From: JANQQJ01 sp046290575
GTDB taxonomy: Bacteria; Pseudomonadota; Alphaproteobacteria; SMXS01
DNA length: 64,000 bases
Assembly: GCA_046290575.1 (NCBI GenBank)
Contig: JBKAGX010000001.1
Coordinates: forward strand, 1,054,001 to 1,118,000
Reading direction: 5' to 3'
Position numbers and translations under genes: made by a program. Of the stretch, positions 16,666 to 24,402 are shown one piece after another. The notes under the pieces were generated by a model. It saw nothing but the letters and a program-made list of their open reading frames with translations. It was not told where the DNA came from and searched no databases. How positions within the stretch are numbered: position 1 is the first letter of the stretch; the number at the start of each line of letters is the position of its first letter.

Positions 16666-16770
16666 CTAATGGGTTCCGGCAATCCCCTCCCAAGGACACA
16701 CATCGCCATAACGCGCCGTCGGGGAGACCAGCGCAGCCATGTGTTTGGTGTTTAGGTTTGCCGAAACCAT
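16666..16770 (-). CDS. Possible small protein or leader peptide, 34 residues
   Basis: The short frame runs from an ATG at 16770 to a TAG at 16666-16668. It begins MVSANLNTKHMAALVSPTAR and ends with YGDVCPWEGIAGTH. A purine-rich GGAAAGAAG lies 5-13 bases upstream, and a clear intrinsic terminator follows within 30 bases. The coding case rests on this start, terminator and spacing only. It does not look like a classic amino-acid attenuator, since it has no run of a single residue. It lies between rtcB and the cobalamin riboswitch of the opposite strand. It could be a small RNA rather than a protein. Confidence 0.35.
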   Translation of the reverse strand: MVSANLNTKHMAALVSPTARYGDVCPWEGIAGTH

Positions 16771-16911
16771 CGGTTCTTCTTTCCAATGTCCTGACGGAAA
16801 TTCGCCAGGGCGGCGGACTATCTTTTTTTGGCGCGCCGGCGTCAACGCGAAGTCGTCCTCTTTTGGCAAAAAGAAAGGGAATTGCGTCGGCAGGGCCACA
16901 TCCTTATGGTT

Positions 16912-17096
16912 CGTTGCCGATGGTGCCCTCAAAAAGGGCTTTAAAGGGAACACGGAAGAACCGGACACATTCCGGTTTAAGCCGTGGCTGTCCCCGCAAC
17001 TGTAAGCGGCGAGTCGTAATGCCATCACGCCACTGGGCATTCGTGCCTGGGAAGGCGCATTGCGACACTGACCCGCGAGCCAGGAGACCTGCCATC
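16912..17096 (+). promoter_or_regulatory. Cobalamin (B12) riboswitch
   Basis: The leader holds the conserved parts of the cobalamin aptamer in order: GGTGCC (16922-16927), AAGGGAACACGG near 16945-16955, CCGCAACTGTAAGCGG (16994-17009), GCCACTGGG (17028-17036), TGGGAAGGCG (17048-17057) and the B12 box GAGCCAGGAGACCTGCC (17077-17093). It stands 200 bases before the btuB start codon. Binding of adenosylcobalamin or another cobalamin normally lowers expression of the genes that follow. The outer limits given here are approximate. Confidence 0.95.
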
Positions 17097-17295
17097 ACGT
17101 CGTCCTGCCACGCACCGGGCTGAGTGGGTGGAGCGGCTGAAACCGTCGTGGCGACACCTTGTGCAGGGGTGATACACGGGCGGAGGCCGACGATGGGACG
17201 AGAATTGTCCTTCATAGACCGACAGGCGGTGCGGCAACGCGACCGCGGCTTTTGTGTGTCTGCTCTTGCAGCTGATGTTGTCAAGGAGGACACAA

Positions 17296-19245
17296 ATGAT
17301 TCTAAGAACGGCCTGCTTAGCCGCGCTCTTGAGCGGTATTCTGGTTGCCATGCTTTCCGCGCCGGCTGCTGCTGATGACGGGCTTTTTCCGGGGGACACC
17401 ATCGTCACCACCGGTGCCCGAACCCCCACTGCGGCGGACACGCTGGGGACCAGCATTTCGCTTTTGGAAGGCGAAGAGATCGAGCGGCGGCAAATTCCGG
17501 TGATGTCGGATCTGCTGCGCGCAATCCCCGGTCTGGCGGTCAACCGCGCCGGTGCTGCAGGCCAGTTGACTCAGGTTCGTATTCGCGGTGCTGAAGGTAA
17601 TCACACGCTGGTGCTGATCGACGGGATCGAAGCCAATGAACTCAACTTCAACGGTGAGTTCGATTTCTCCGGCCTTCTGGCCATCGGGATCGAGCGCGTC
17701 GAAATCCTGCGCGGGGCGCAGAGCGCGCTTTATGGATCGGATGCGATCGGCGGGGTGATCAATGTGATCACCAAAGGTGGTGAGCCGGGCTTTGAGGCGG
17801 CGGCCTCTGCTGAAGGCGGCTCGTTCGGCACGTTCCAGGCGACAGCGCTGATCTCCGGCGGTGTCGAGCGTTTCACCGGGGCTGTTTCCGCAGGTTATCT
17901 GGAGACCGACGGGATCAATCTGTCGCGGTTTGGCGATGAAAAGGACGGATCGCGCATCGTGACGGTCAATGGCAAGGCGCGCGCCACCCTGTTCGAAAAT
18001 GTGACGGCGCAGGCCATGCTGCGCTATGCCGATACCCGCGCCGACAATGACGGTCAGGACTTTGATTTCCCGCCGACACCGACCAACGGCCTCGCCATCG
18101 ACAACATGAATCGGCAGTTCATCGAACAGCTCTATACCGGCTTCAATCTCGATGGATCGTTCTTTGAGGGCGGTCTTGAATTCAAAACCTCGGTGGGGTT
18201 CAGCCGCAGCGAGCGCGAGTTCGTCAATGACAGCAATGATCTGACAGGCAATGAAGGCGAGCGCCTGAAGCTGACCCAGCAGTTCACCACCAATTTCGAT
18301 GCCTGGGGCGGCAAGCATACGCTGACCGCTGCCTATGAGCGCGAAGAAATGGATTTCGAGAACTTTGGCGCAGTGCCCGATGCGCTGGAAAACCAGCGCC
18401 GCTCGGACAATCAGGATAGCTTTATTGGGGAGTACCGTCTTGGGGTTGCCGATCAGGTCTATCTCTCTGCGGGCATCCGCCACGACGACAATGCGCTGTT
18501 CGACAATGCGACCACCTACCGGGTGGCCGGGGCGTGGCTGATTCCATCCAGCGGGACCCGGTTGCACGGCAGCTGGGGGACGGCGGTCACCAATCCCGGG
18601 TTCTTTGAACTTTTCGGGTTCTTCCCGGACTTTTTCCTGGGTAACCCCAACCTGCAGCCGGAGAAGTCGGAAAGCTTCGACATCGGGGTCGAGCAGCGCT
18701 TCTTCGATGACCGGCTGAAGCTGGATGTGACCTATTTCAACGCCGACCTGACTGATGAAATCGTCACTGTGTTCGATTTTGCGACTTTCCTGTCGACGGT
18801 CGAAAATCTGGACGGCAAGAGCAAGCGGGAAGGCGTCGAGGTCATCCTGGCCGCACAGCTCAGCGATCAGCTCTCTCTGTCTGGCAGCTATACCTACACC
18901 AAGTCACGCCAGCCGGACGGCATGCGGGAGGTTCGCCGCCCCAAACATATCGCCAATTTCAACGCGAATTATGCCTTCGGCGACGGGCGCGGAAATCTGA
19001 ACCTGGACGTGTCCTACAACGGTAAACAGCTCGACAATGAGTTCATTGCAGCAACGCCGGAAGCCAGAGTGACACTGGACAGTTACGTGCTGGTGACTTT
19101 GGCAGCGGAATACCAGCTGACTGACAATATCGCGCTGTTCGGGCGTATCGAAAACGCGTTGGATCAAGACTATGAAGAGGTCTTCTCTTTCCGCTCACCG
19201 GGTATCGGCGCCTATGGCGGCCTGCGCGTGCGTTTGGGGGAGTAG
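17296..19245 (+). CDS. btuB: TonB-dependent vitamin B12 receptor
   Basis: This is a 649-residue outer-membrane receptor. The signal peptide MILRTACLAALLSGILVAML ends at SAPAAA. A TonB-box-like DTIVTTGARTP follows, then the plug domain (RAIPGLAVNRAGAAGQLTQV, IERVEILRGAQSALYGSDAI) and a 22-strand barrel closing at GGLRVRLGE. The ATG at 17296 follows AAGGAGG, so the upstream in-frame codon at 17254 is not used. The B12 riboswitch in its leader and the ABC transporter genes downstream show that it imports cobalamin or a related corrinoid. Confidence 0.93.
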   Translation: MILRTACLAALLSGILVAMLSAPAAADDGLFPGDTIVTTGARTPTAADTLGTSISLLEGEEIERRQIPVMSDLLRAIPGLAVNRAGAAGQLTQVRIRGAEGNHTLVLIDGIEANELNFNGEFDFSGLLAIGIERVEILRGAQSALYGSDAIGGVINVITKGGEPGFEAAASAEGGSFGTFQATALISGGVERFTGAVSAGYLETDGINLSRFGDEKDGSRIVTVNGKARATLFENVTAQAMLRYADTRADNDGQDFDFPPTPTNGLAIDNMNRQFIEQLYTGFNLDGSFFEGGLEFKTSVGFSRSEREFVNDSNDLTGNEGERLKLTQQFTTNFDAWGGKHTLTAAYEREEMDFENFGAVPDALENQRRSDNQDSFIGEYRLGVADQVYLSAGIRHDDNALFDNATTYRVAGAWLIPSSGTRLHGSWGTAVTNPGFFELFGFFPDFFLGNPNLQPEKSESFDIGVEQRFFDDRLKLDVTYFNADLTDEIVTVFDFATFLSTVENLDGKSKREGVEVILAAQLSDQLSLSGSYTYTKSRQPDGMREVRRPKHIANFNANYAFGDGRGNLNLDVSYNGKQLDNEFIAATPEARVTLDSYVLVTLAAEYQLTDNIALFGRIENALDQDYEEVFSFRSPGIGAYGGLRVRLGE

Positions 19246-20190
19246 GTGAGGCACGCTGATAACATCCCCCTCACCCCAACCCTCTCCCCTGTGGGGAGCG
19301 GGAGGGACCCGCGTCAGCGGGATGGTGAGGGGGGCTGGCGGCAAATCTTGGCTTCCCTATGTACGATCGCGTTCATGAGCACGGCCGCACCTGCACTATC
19401 GGACCCGCCCCAGCGGGTCGCAACCATGGGGCTATGTACCGACCAGATTGTGATGCTGCTGGCAGACCCCGATCAGATTGTTTCTGTCCATTGGGTGACG
19501 CAGGACCCTGCGGATTCGGCGATGGCAGAGCGCGCCTCGGCCTATCATGCCAATCATGGCCTGGCCGAAGAGGTGATTGTCCTTGAGCCCGACTTGGTCT
19601 TCATGGGGTCGTTCAATTCACCTTTCGCAAAAGCCATGCTGGAACGCCAGGGCATTGCCGTGGTGGAGGTGCCCGCAGCCGTTTCCTTTGAACAGGTGCG
19701 GCGGAACATCCGGCAGGTCGCATCGGTTCTCGGGCTATCGGCTCGTGGCGAGGCGATCATTGCGGATTTTGATCGTGATCTAGCGGTCACCGAGGGGATG
19801 TTGAGTGGCGGCAACTACCGAGCGCTGGTCTATGGTGCAAATGGCTATTCGGCAGGCGCCGCCAGCCTGTTCAACGATGTAATGCGGCATCTGGGGCTGG
19901 CGAATGTGGCGACGGATTTCGGGTTGCAAGGGTGGGTGAAGATGTCGGTCGAAGACGTGGTCGAAGCCGATCCGGATCTGCTGGTCCTGGGGGAGTATCG
20001 GCTCGATGCCCCGTCTCAGGCCAACACGGTGTTGCAACACCCTGCGCTGACACGCGTGCGGCAGGGCGCACCCGTCGTTCGTATTCCCACCACCTTGTGG
20101 AATTGCGGCACACCGCTTTTGGCCGAAGCCGCACGGCGGTTGGCGGATAGCCTGTCGCCGCGCGCGGCAGATCTGCGGTCCGGTGACTGA
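19246..20190 (+). CDS. btuF: BtuF-like periplasmic cobalamin-binding protein
   Basis: This TroA-type substrate-binding protein has MGLCTDQIVMLLADPDQIVS, a Tyr-His-Ala pocket (AYHANHGLAEEV), LEPDLVFMGS, VVEADPDLLVLGEY and LWNCGTPLLAEAARRLADS. The start is uncertain. The GTG at 19246 follows directly on the btuB stop, but the first 30 codons run through a palindromic repeat (19266-19333). A GTG at 19291 or TTG at 19348 are alternatives. All would still give the hydrophobic signal segment ILASLCTIAFMSTAAPALS. It should deliver cobalamin to the BtuC-BtuD transporter encoded next, overlapping it by 8 bases. Confidence 0.88.
   Translation: MRHADNIPLTPTLSPVGSGRDPRQRDGEGGWRQILASLCTIAFMSTAAPALSDPPQRVATMGLCTDQIVMLLADPDQIVSVHWVTQDPADSAMAERASAYHANHGLAEEVIVLEPDLVFMGSFNSPFAKAMLERQGIAVVEVPAAVSFEQVRRNIRQVASVLGLSARGEAIIADFDRDLAVTEGMLSGGNYRALVYGANGYSAGAASLFNDVMRHLGLANVATDFGLQGWVKMSVEDVVEADPDLLVLGEYRLDAPSQANTVLQHPALTRVRQGAPVVRIPTTLWNCGTPLLAEAARRLADSLSPRAADLRSGD
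19266..19333. repeat. Palindromic repeat in the 5' end of btuF
   Basis: Ends CCCCCTCACC (19266-19275) and GGTGAGGGGG (19324-19333) are inverted copies, with further internal pairing (CTCTCCCC region against GGGAGCGGGAG region). The family of CCCTCACCC-type repeats is common between genes in many bacteria. Here it sits inside the open frame of btuF. Confidence 0.75.
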
Positions 20191-21174
20191 GCAGCCGCGT
20201 CTTCATCCCGCTGTGCTGTATGGAGGCCTGGGTCTGGTAGTTGCCGCCCTGTTTGCCCTCTCCCTGTTGGTCGGCCGGGGCGGTGCCTGGTTGCCGGCGG
20301 CTGAAGGCGTCAGCGGCGAGGTCGCCGATATCATTCTCTTTGAAGTTCGTCTGCCGCGGGCTCTGCTGGGCCTTATTGGTGGCGCGGTGCTGGGCGCATG
20401 CGGGGCGGCGTTGCAGGGTCTGCTGCGAAACCCGCTGGCGAACCTGGGCTGGTGGGCGCCTCCAGCGGCGCCGCGCTCGGCGCCGTCATCGTGTTCTATT
20501 TCGGTCTGTTCGGCGGGGCCCTGGCCGTGCCGGTCGGCGGGCTCGTCGGCGCGCTTGTCGCGCTGGGGCTGCTGTACGGTCTGGCGGGCCGCCGTCCTGA
20601 TGTGATGACGCTGATCCTGGCAGGGGTGGCCATCAATGCGTTTGCGGGCGCACTGACGTCACTGGCGCTCAATCTGGCGCCCAGCCCGTTCGCCGCGTTG
20701 GAAATTGTCTTCTGGATGCTGGGGTCGCTGGCGGACCGCAGCATGGAGCATGTTTATTTTGCAGCCCCGTTTGCCGCGATGGGGCTGTTACTGGTTCTGA
20801 CAGCGGGCCGTGCGCTGGACGCGCTTAGCCTGGGGCAGGACACGGCGAAAAGCCTGGGGTTCAGCCCCGCCCGTACGACGCTTCAGGTGATCGTGGGCAC
20901 CGGGTTTGCCGTCGGGGCCCTGGTCTCCGTGGCCGGCATGATCGGGTTCATCGGTCTCGTCGTACCGCATCTCATGCGGCCGATCGTCGGCTACCACCCA
21001 AGCCGGTTGTTGCTGCCCAGCGCGCTGGCGGGGGCCGCGGTCATGCTGGCTGCGGATATATTGGTGCGGTTGCCCATGGCGGGACCGGAACTGAAACTGG
21101 GTGTCGTGACCGCGCTGGTGGGCGCGCCGTTCTTCCTGATGCTGATTCTGCGCGCAAGGCGGACTGTCGTATGA
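20183..21174 (+). pseudogene. btuC: BtuC-like cobalamin ABC permease interrupted by a frameshift
   Basis: The FecCD-type permease is split between two frames. The first frame starts at GTG 20183 and reads well to LLRNPLANLG, then turns to low-complexity Pro/Ser/Cys text. The second frame resumes the family sequence with GLVGASSGAALGAVIVFYFG and continues to the end of a normal permease (IGFIGLVVPHLMRPIVGYHP, KLGVVTALVGAPFFLMLI). Adding one base in the AACCTGGG stretch at 20441-20448 (to read AACCCTGGG) restores N-P-G-L-V-G. The total would be about 330 residues, the normal length. Either the gene is recently broken or the base was lost in sequencing. It overlaps btuF and btuD, as in an intact operon. 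Confidence 0.88.
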
Positions 21175-21947
21175 CCGCCCTGAAGGCCATTGATATCTCC
21201 GTGCACTTCGACACGCTGGCGGCCGTCGATAAGGTCAGCTTCGAGGCTGCTCCAGGCGCCTTGATCGGGCTGATCGGCCCCAACGGGGCGGGCAAGACCA
21301 GCTTGGTGCGGGCGCTGGCGAACCTGGTTCCCTATGAAGGACGTGTCGAACTGGACGGGCAGCAGCTTGGCGATCTGTCGAGACGGGAGCTGGCCAGAAC
21401 CATTGCCTATCTTGCGCAGGCTCAGCCGGTTCACTGGCCGCTCACCGTGCGCCAGTTGACCGCATTGGGGCGATTGCCATACCGCGCGCCGTTTCAGCGA
21501 CGCGGATTTGGCGACGATGCCAGCATTGAACGCGCGATGTCGCTGGCGGCGGTGACGGAGTTGGCTGACCGGAAGGTCGATGCGCTGTCTGGCGGGGAAC
21601 GGGCCCGGTCTCTTCTGGCTCGGGCGCTGGCCGTCGAAGCGCCAGTCCTGCTGGTTGATGAGCCGGTGGCCGCTCTCGACCCGTACCATCAGCTTGAGAT
21701 CATGGAAGTGCTGCGCGCCTATGCCGAAGCGGGGGCGCTGGTGATCGCGGTTCTGCATGATCTGGTGCTGGCAGAGCGGTTCTGTCACCGGTTGCTGCTG
21801 ATGCGCGGCGGTGCGCTGCTGGCGGATGATGCCCCCGATGTGGTGCTGACAGATTCCAATTTGCAGGCGGCCTACCGGGTGGCGGCAGCCCATGGCACCC
21901 ACGAGGGACAGCGTTACACGCTACCCTGGCGGCGTATCGACGGCTGA
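21171..21947 (+). CDS. btuD: BtuD-like cobalamin ABC transporter ATPase
   Basis: This 258-residue ABC ATPase has the Walker A GPNGAGKTS (36-44), a Q-loop in YLAQAQPVHWPLT, the signature LSGGERARSLLARAL, Walker B VLLVDEPVAALD and the switch His in AVLHDLVLAERF. It starts at ATG 21171 with an ATGA overlap of the permease gene, so translation is coupled. It should power cobalamin uptake through BtuC. Gene order and the riboswitch distinguish it from the similar iron-siderophore ATPases. Loss of btuC would leave it without its membrane partner. Confidence 0.9.
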   Translation: MTALKAIDISVHFDTLAAVDKVSFEAAPGALIGLIGPNGAGKTSLVRALANLVPYEGRVELDGQQLGDLSRRELARTIAYLAQAQPVHWPLTVRQLTALGRLPYRAPFQRRGFGDDASIERAMSLAAVTELADRKVDALSGGERARSLLARALAVEAPVLLVDEPVAALDPYHQLEIMEVLRAYAEAGALVIAVLHDLVLAERFCHRLLLMRGGALLADDAPDVVLTDSNLQAAYRVAAAHGTHEGQRYTLPWRRIDG

Positions 21948-22409
21948 TCAGGGCCGCTGAATATCCATCGCAACAGTGGTGCCGAGGGTTAAATCCGAAA
22001 TCAGTTTCGACGGTACCACAAGCGGTGAATATGCATAGCTAACGGAAATCGTTAGGACCCGGTTGTTCAAGTCGACCACCGCGGTGGGGGTCGCGTCTGA
22101 GACCGTCAGGCCGGCATTGTCAATCTGTGATGAAGCATAGCTTTCCATGTCGGTCTTCAACGCCGCGGCCGTGCCTGCCCAGTTGGAACCCCACGGGCCG
22201 CGCGTAATGGCATAGCGTGCCGTCTCACGGGCAGCATGTTCGATCCCGTTGAACGTCCAAAGATAATATCCAACCTCCAGCAGAGCGAGAACCGCGGCGA
22301 TAAGGCCAGGGACCAGAAGGGCGAACTCCGTAATCGCAGACCCTTTTCGATCCAGTAGTGCGCCACGAAAGGTTCGTATTATCCCGCGATGTGTGGTTTT
22401 ACCTGACAC
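21948..22409 (-). CDS. TadE-like pseudopilin (pilus assembly)
   Basis: This is a 153-residue TadE/TadG-type protein from a GTG at 22409, which overlaps the upstream gene by 11 bases. A basic N-terminus is followed by GSAITEFALLVPGLIAAVLA, with the Gly-x4-Glu pattern cut by the prepilin peptidase and a hydrophobic helix, then a periplasmic domain of about 110 residues. TadE-like proteins are minor pseudopilins of the Flp/Tad pilus. A longer frame to 22604 exists only because it runs over the upstream gene. It stands next to btuD in a tail-to-tail arrangement with no gap. Confidence 0.82.
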   Translation of the reverse strand: MSGKTTHRGIIRTFRGALLDRKGSAITEFALLVPGLIAAVLALLEVGYYLWTFNGIEHAARETARYAITRGPWGSNWAGTAAALKTDMESYASSQIDNAGLTVSDATPTAVVDLNNRVLTISVSYAYSPLVVPSKLISDLTLGTTVAMDIQRP

Positions 22410-22854
22410 GTATTTGACCTGATCGCGTAAAGGATGTGGATTGTGTGAGGCCTGGATAGGGGATTGTGCCGCCGAAGCCCTTGGTTGTTGAAACCTGCGT
22501 ATAGATCTGGACCCAGTCGCCTGAGCAGGCATTGGTTTCCGAACAATCGTCGGGAATTGTCCCATCGGAACATTGGCAGGTCGATGAGACCGAAACAGAG
22601 ACATCTGTCAGCCCCTGACGCGATGCTTCGGCCAGAATGGCTGTTTTGACCGCATCCTCGTCCCAATACTTGCTCGACGCATAATGCAGACCGGTTCGTG
22701 CCAGATTCGTTAAATCCGTTGTCGTGTTTATCAGCCGGCCGACGTCCCAAGCGCCGACAATGAGTGCAACCAAAATGGGGGACAGCACTGCAAATTCGAC
22801 AGCAACAGAGCCGCTTCTAGCAGATTTGAACCTCCTGAGAGTTCGTAGGATCAT
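22399..22854 (-). CDS. TadE-like pseudopilin (pilus assembly)
   Basis: This 151-residue protein begins MILRTLRRFKSARSG, then SVAVEFAVLSPILVALIVGA, the Glu-bearing hydrophobic helix of TadE-like pseudopilins. The soluble part has a Cys cluster (STCQCSDGTIPDDCSETNAC), which could form disulfides in the periplasm. The ATG at 22854 is the first in the frame. It is 11 bases after the TadG-like gene and overlaps the next TadE-like gene, so the three are one operon. Confidence 0.82.
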   Translation of the reverse strand: MILRTLRRFKSARSGSVAVEFAVLSPILVALIVGAWDVGRLINTTTDLTNLARTGLHYASSKYWDEDAVKTAILAEASRQGLTDVSVSVSSTCQCSDGTIPDDCSETNACSGDWVQIYTQVSTTKGFGGTIPYPGLTQSTSFTRSGQIRVR

Positions 22855-22865
22855 GGGCGCTTCCT

Positions 22866-24197
22866 TTACTGTAACAGCATGACAACCGAGCGGCTGACAC
22901 TGTCAAAGGTCGGGCTGGTTATTGTCAAACTTCCGTTGCCGACAACGGTGACGGTGTTGGCGACGATCATGGATTCCGTGGCGACCATATCGCCTGTGCC
23001 GCCAACCCTGAGGTCCTGCTTGGGCAGGTAAATGATGCCCTCGATGTTTGCTGTTGTGCTGCCGCCGATCTTGCTGTCACCGCTTTGGCCGCCGGTCATG
23101 TCTGTGACGTTCGAGGCGTCACCTGCGATCAGAATATTGGGGTAGTCAGGGTCGGTTGACGGTTTGGCTGATATGTTCATGTTTCTGGAACCCGTCAGGT
23201 CAATTGTGGAATCTCCGTAAAAAAAGAATGTAACGTCCTCGCCGTCCGTATCGTTTTGACCTCCCGCCATGTTGACTTCTGTGTTGTAAAAAAAGAAGAC
23301 GCCGTCGGTCTCGAAAACGAGGTCTTTGTTAACTTGCACCTTGTCGTCGATGTAACAGCCTCCGAAGACGGTTGTTGTGCTGCCACTGGTTGACGGTGCA
23401 GGTGCCATCGATGTTGGACAGTTGTCTTCGGTACCATCCCATTCAGGGGCGAGCTGGGTGGGGAACGGATCCAGGATGGGCGGACACGAATAGGCAGGTG
23501 GGGTTGCATTTGGAACATTGTTGCCCGTTGGCGGTTCCGAATAGTTGGCGCAGACACTTTCTGCAACGATCCAGGCGTTAACGCCATTGGTGTCGAGCGC
23601 CGTTGCGGCGCTGGAGTTGGCCTGCACGGAACAATTTGTACCCCATATGTCCACGTCAGAACTGCCGCCATTCTCGGTAATGCCGGAATCAAATCCTTGC
23701 AGCGCCAGCAGGCAGACGGGTGCGCTGTTACGTGGCCCGGCTACAGCATTGACGCTGATATCCGCGTCTCCTGCGTTTAAGAGGACCCGTGATAAAAACA
23801 GGTCGGCATCGCGCGTAATCGTCGCGGTCGCCGTGCCCGAAGTCGCATCTATCGCCACGTTTACCAAGCTTGAATTCGATGTGCCGTAACCATTTGATGC
23901 CGCGGTGGCCTTCGCCGCCGTAATGGCGGCCGCTGATCCGGCGCCGTCGGCGAGGGCGAATGCAGCTGTAATCGCAGCAGAATCGGCCGCCGTCTGCATT
24001 GCGCGCCGATCGTAGAACCAGTAGCCCATATCGATAGCGATTGCGCCAAAGCCCAAGAGAACGGGTAACAACACTGCGACGATTGTCATTACGCCGCCCG
24101 AGATGTCTTCGGCGAACCGCTGTCGCCTGCAGTGTTTTGTGCTTTTTGCCATCCTGCAGCCCCTAAAACCCAGCAAAACGGCTCCCTTACCTGTCAT
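22866..24197 (-). CDS. TadG-like pilus assembly protein
   Basis: This 443-residue protein has a Tad-type N-terminal helix (GVMTIVAVLLPVLLGFGAIA, then DMGYWFYDRRAMQTAADSAA), the mark of the putative Flp pilus-assembly TadE/G-like family. The rest is a long secreted region rich in Ser, Thr, Asn and Gly, with repeated beta-strand-like stretches near the end (GGTGDMVATESMIVANTVTV). It has no von Willebrand MIDAS motif, unlike the next TadG. The ATG at 24197 is the longest start; the Met at residue 16 is an alternative. The Asn/Ser-rich part may be the exposed portion. Confidence 0.82.
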   Translation of the reverse strand: MTGKGAVLLGFRGCRMAKSTKHCRRQRFAEDISGGVMTIVAVLLPVLLGFGAIAIDMGYWFYDRRAMQTAADSAAITAAFALADGAGSAAAITAAKATAASNGYGTSNSSLVNVAIDATSGTATATITRDADLFLSRVLLNAGDADISVNAVAGPRNSAPVCLLALQGFDSGITENGGSSDVDIWGTNCSVQANSSAATALDTNGVNAWIVAESVCANYSEPPTGNNVPNATPPAYSCPPILDPFPTQLAPEWDGTEDNCPTSMAPAPSTSGSTTTVFGGCYIDDKVQVNKDLVFETDGVFFFYNTEVNMAGGQNDTDGEDVTFFFYGDSTIDLTGSRNMNISAKPSTDPDYPNILIAGDASNVTDMTGGQSGDSKIGGSTTANIEGIIYLPKQDLRVGGTGDMVATESMIVANTVTVVGNGSLTITSPTFDSVSRSVVMLLQ

Positions 24198-24349
24198 TTA
24201 CTGCAGTAATTCTGCATATGCAACCTAAAATGTAACATTCTGGTCATGTATTTATTTCGGTTTTGAAAAATCATCAAATACTTGACTTGGTTTTTGTGCT
24301 AAATTCGTAACAAGAGGTCTTTGGGTTTCGTTTGTTTTTTTTTGGGTCC

Positions 24350-24384
24350 AAAGAAAAAGGGCTGCTCTTTAAGAACAGCCCTTT
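24350..24384 (-). terminator. Rho-independent terminator of the vWA TadG gene
   Basis: Arms 24356-24364 and 24376-24384 pair over 9 bp (AAAGGGCTG with CAGCCCTTT), and on the minus strand the stem is followed by TTTTTCTTT. It lies 19 bases after the stop codon of the vWA TadG gene. Confidence 0.85.
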
Positions 24385-24402
24385 GCGCCCGATCAAGCAG
24401 GT

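Noticed and set aside
15695..16669. Open frame of 324 residues on the plus strand opposite rtcB
   Set aside because: rtcB on the minus strand carries every RtcB motif. The plus frame is a by-product of the base composition.
17317..18567. Open frame of 416 residues opposite btuB
   Set aside because: The btuB reading has plug and barrel motifs and a riboswitch; the opposite reading has no domain and starts inside the gene.
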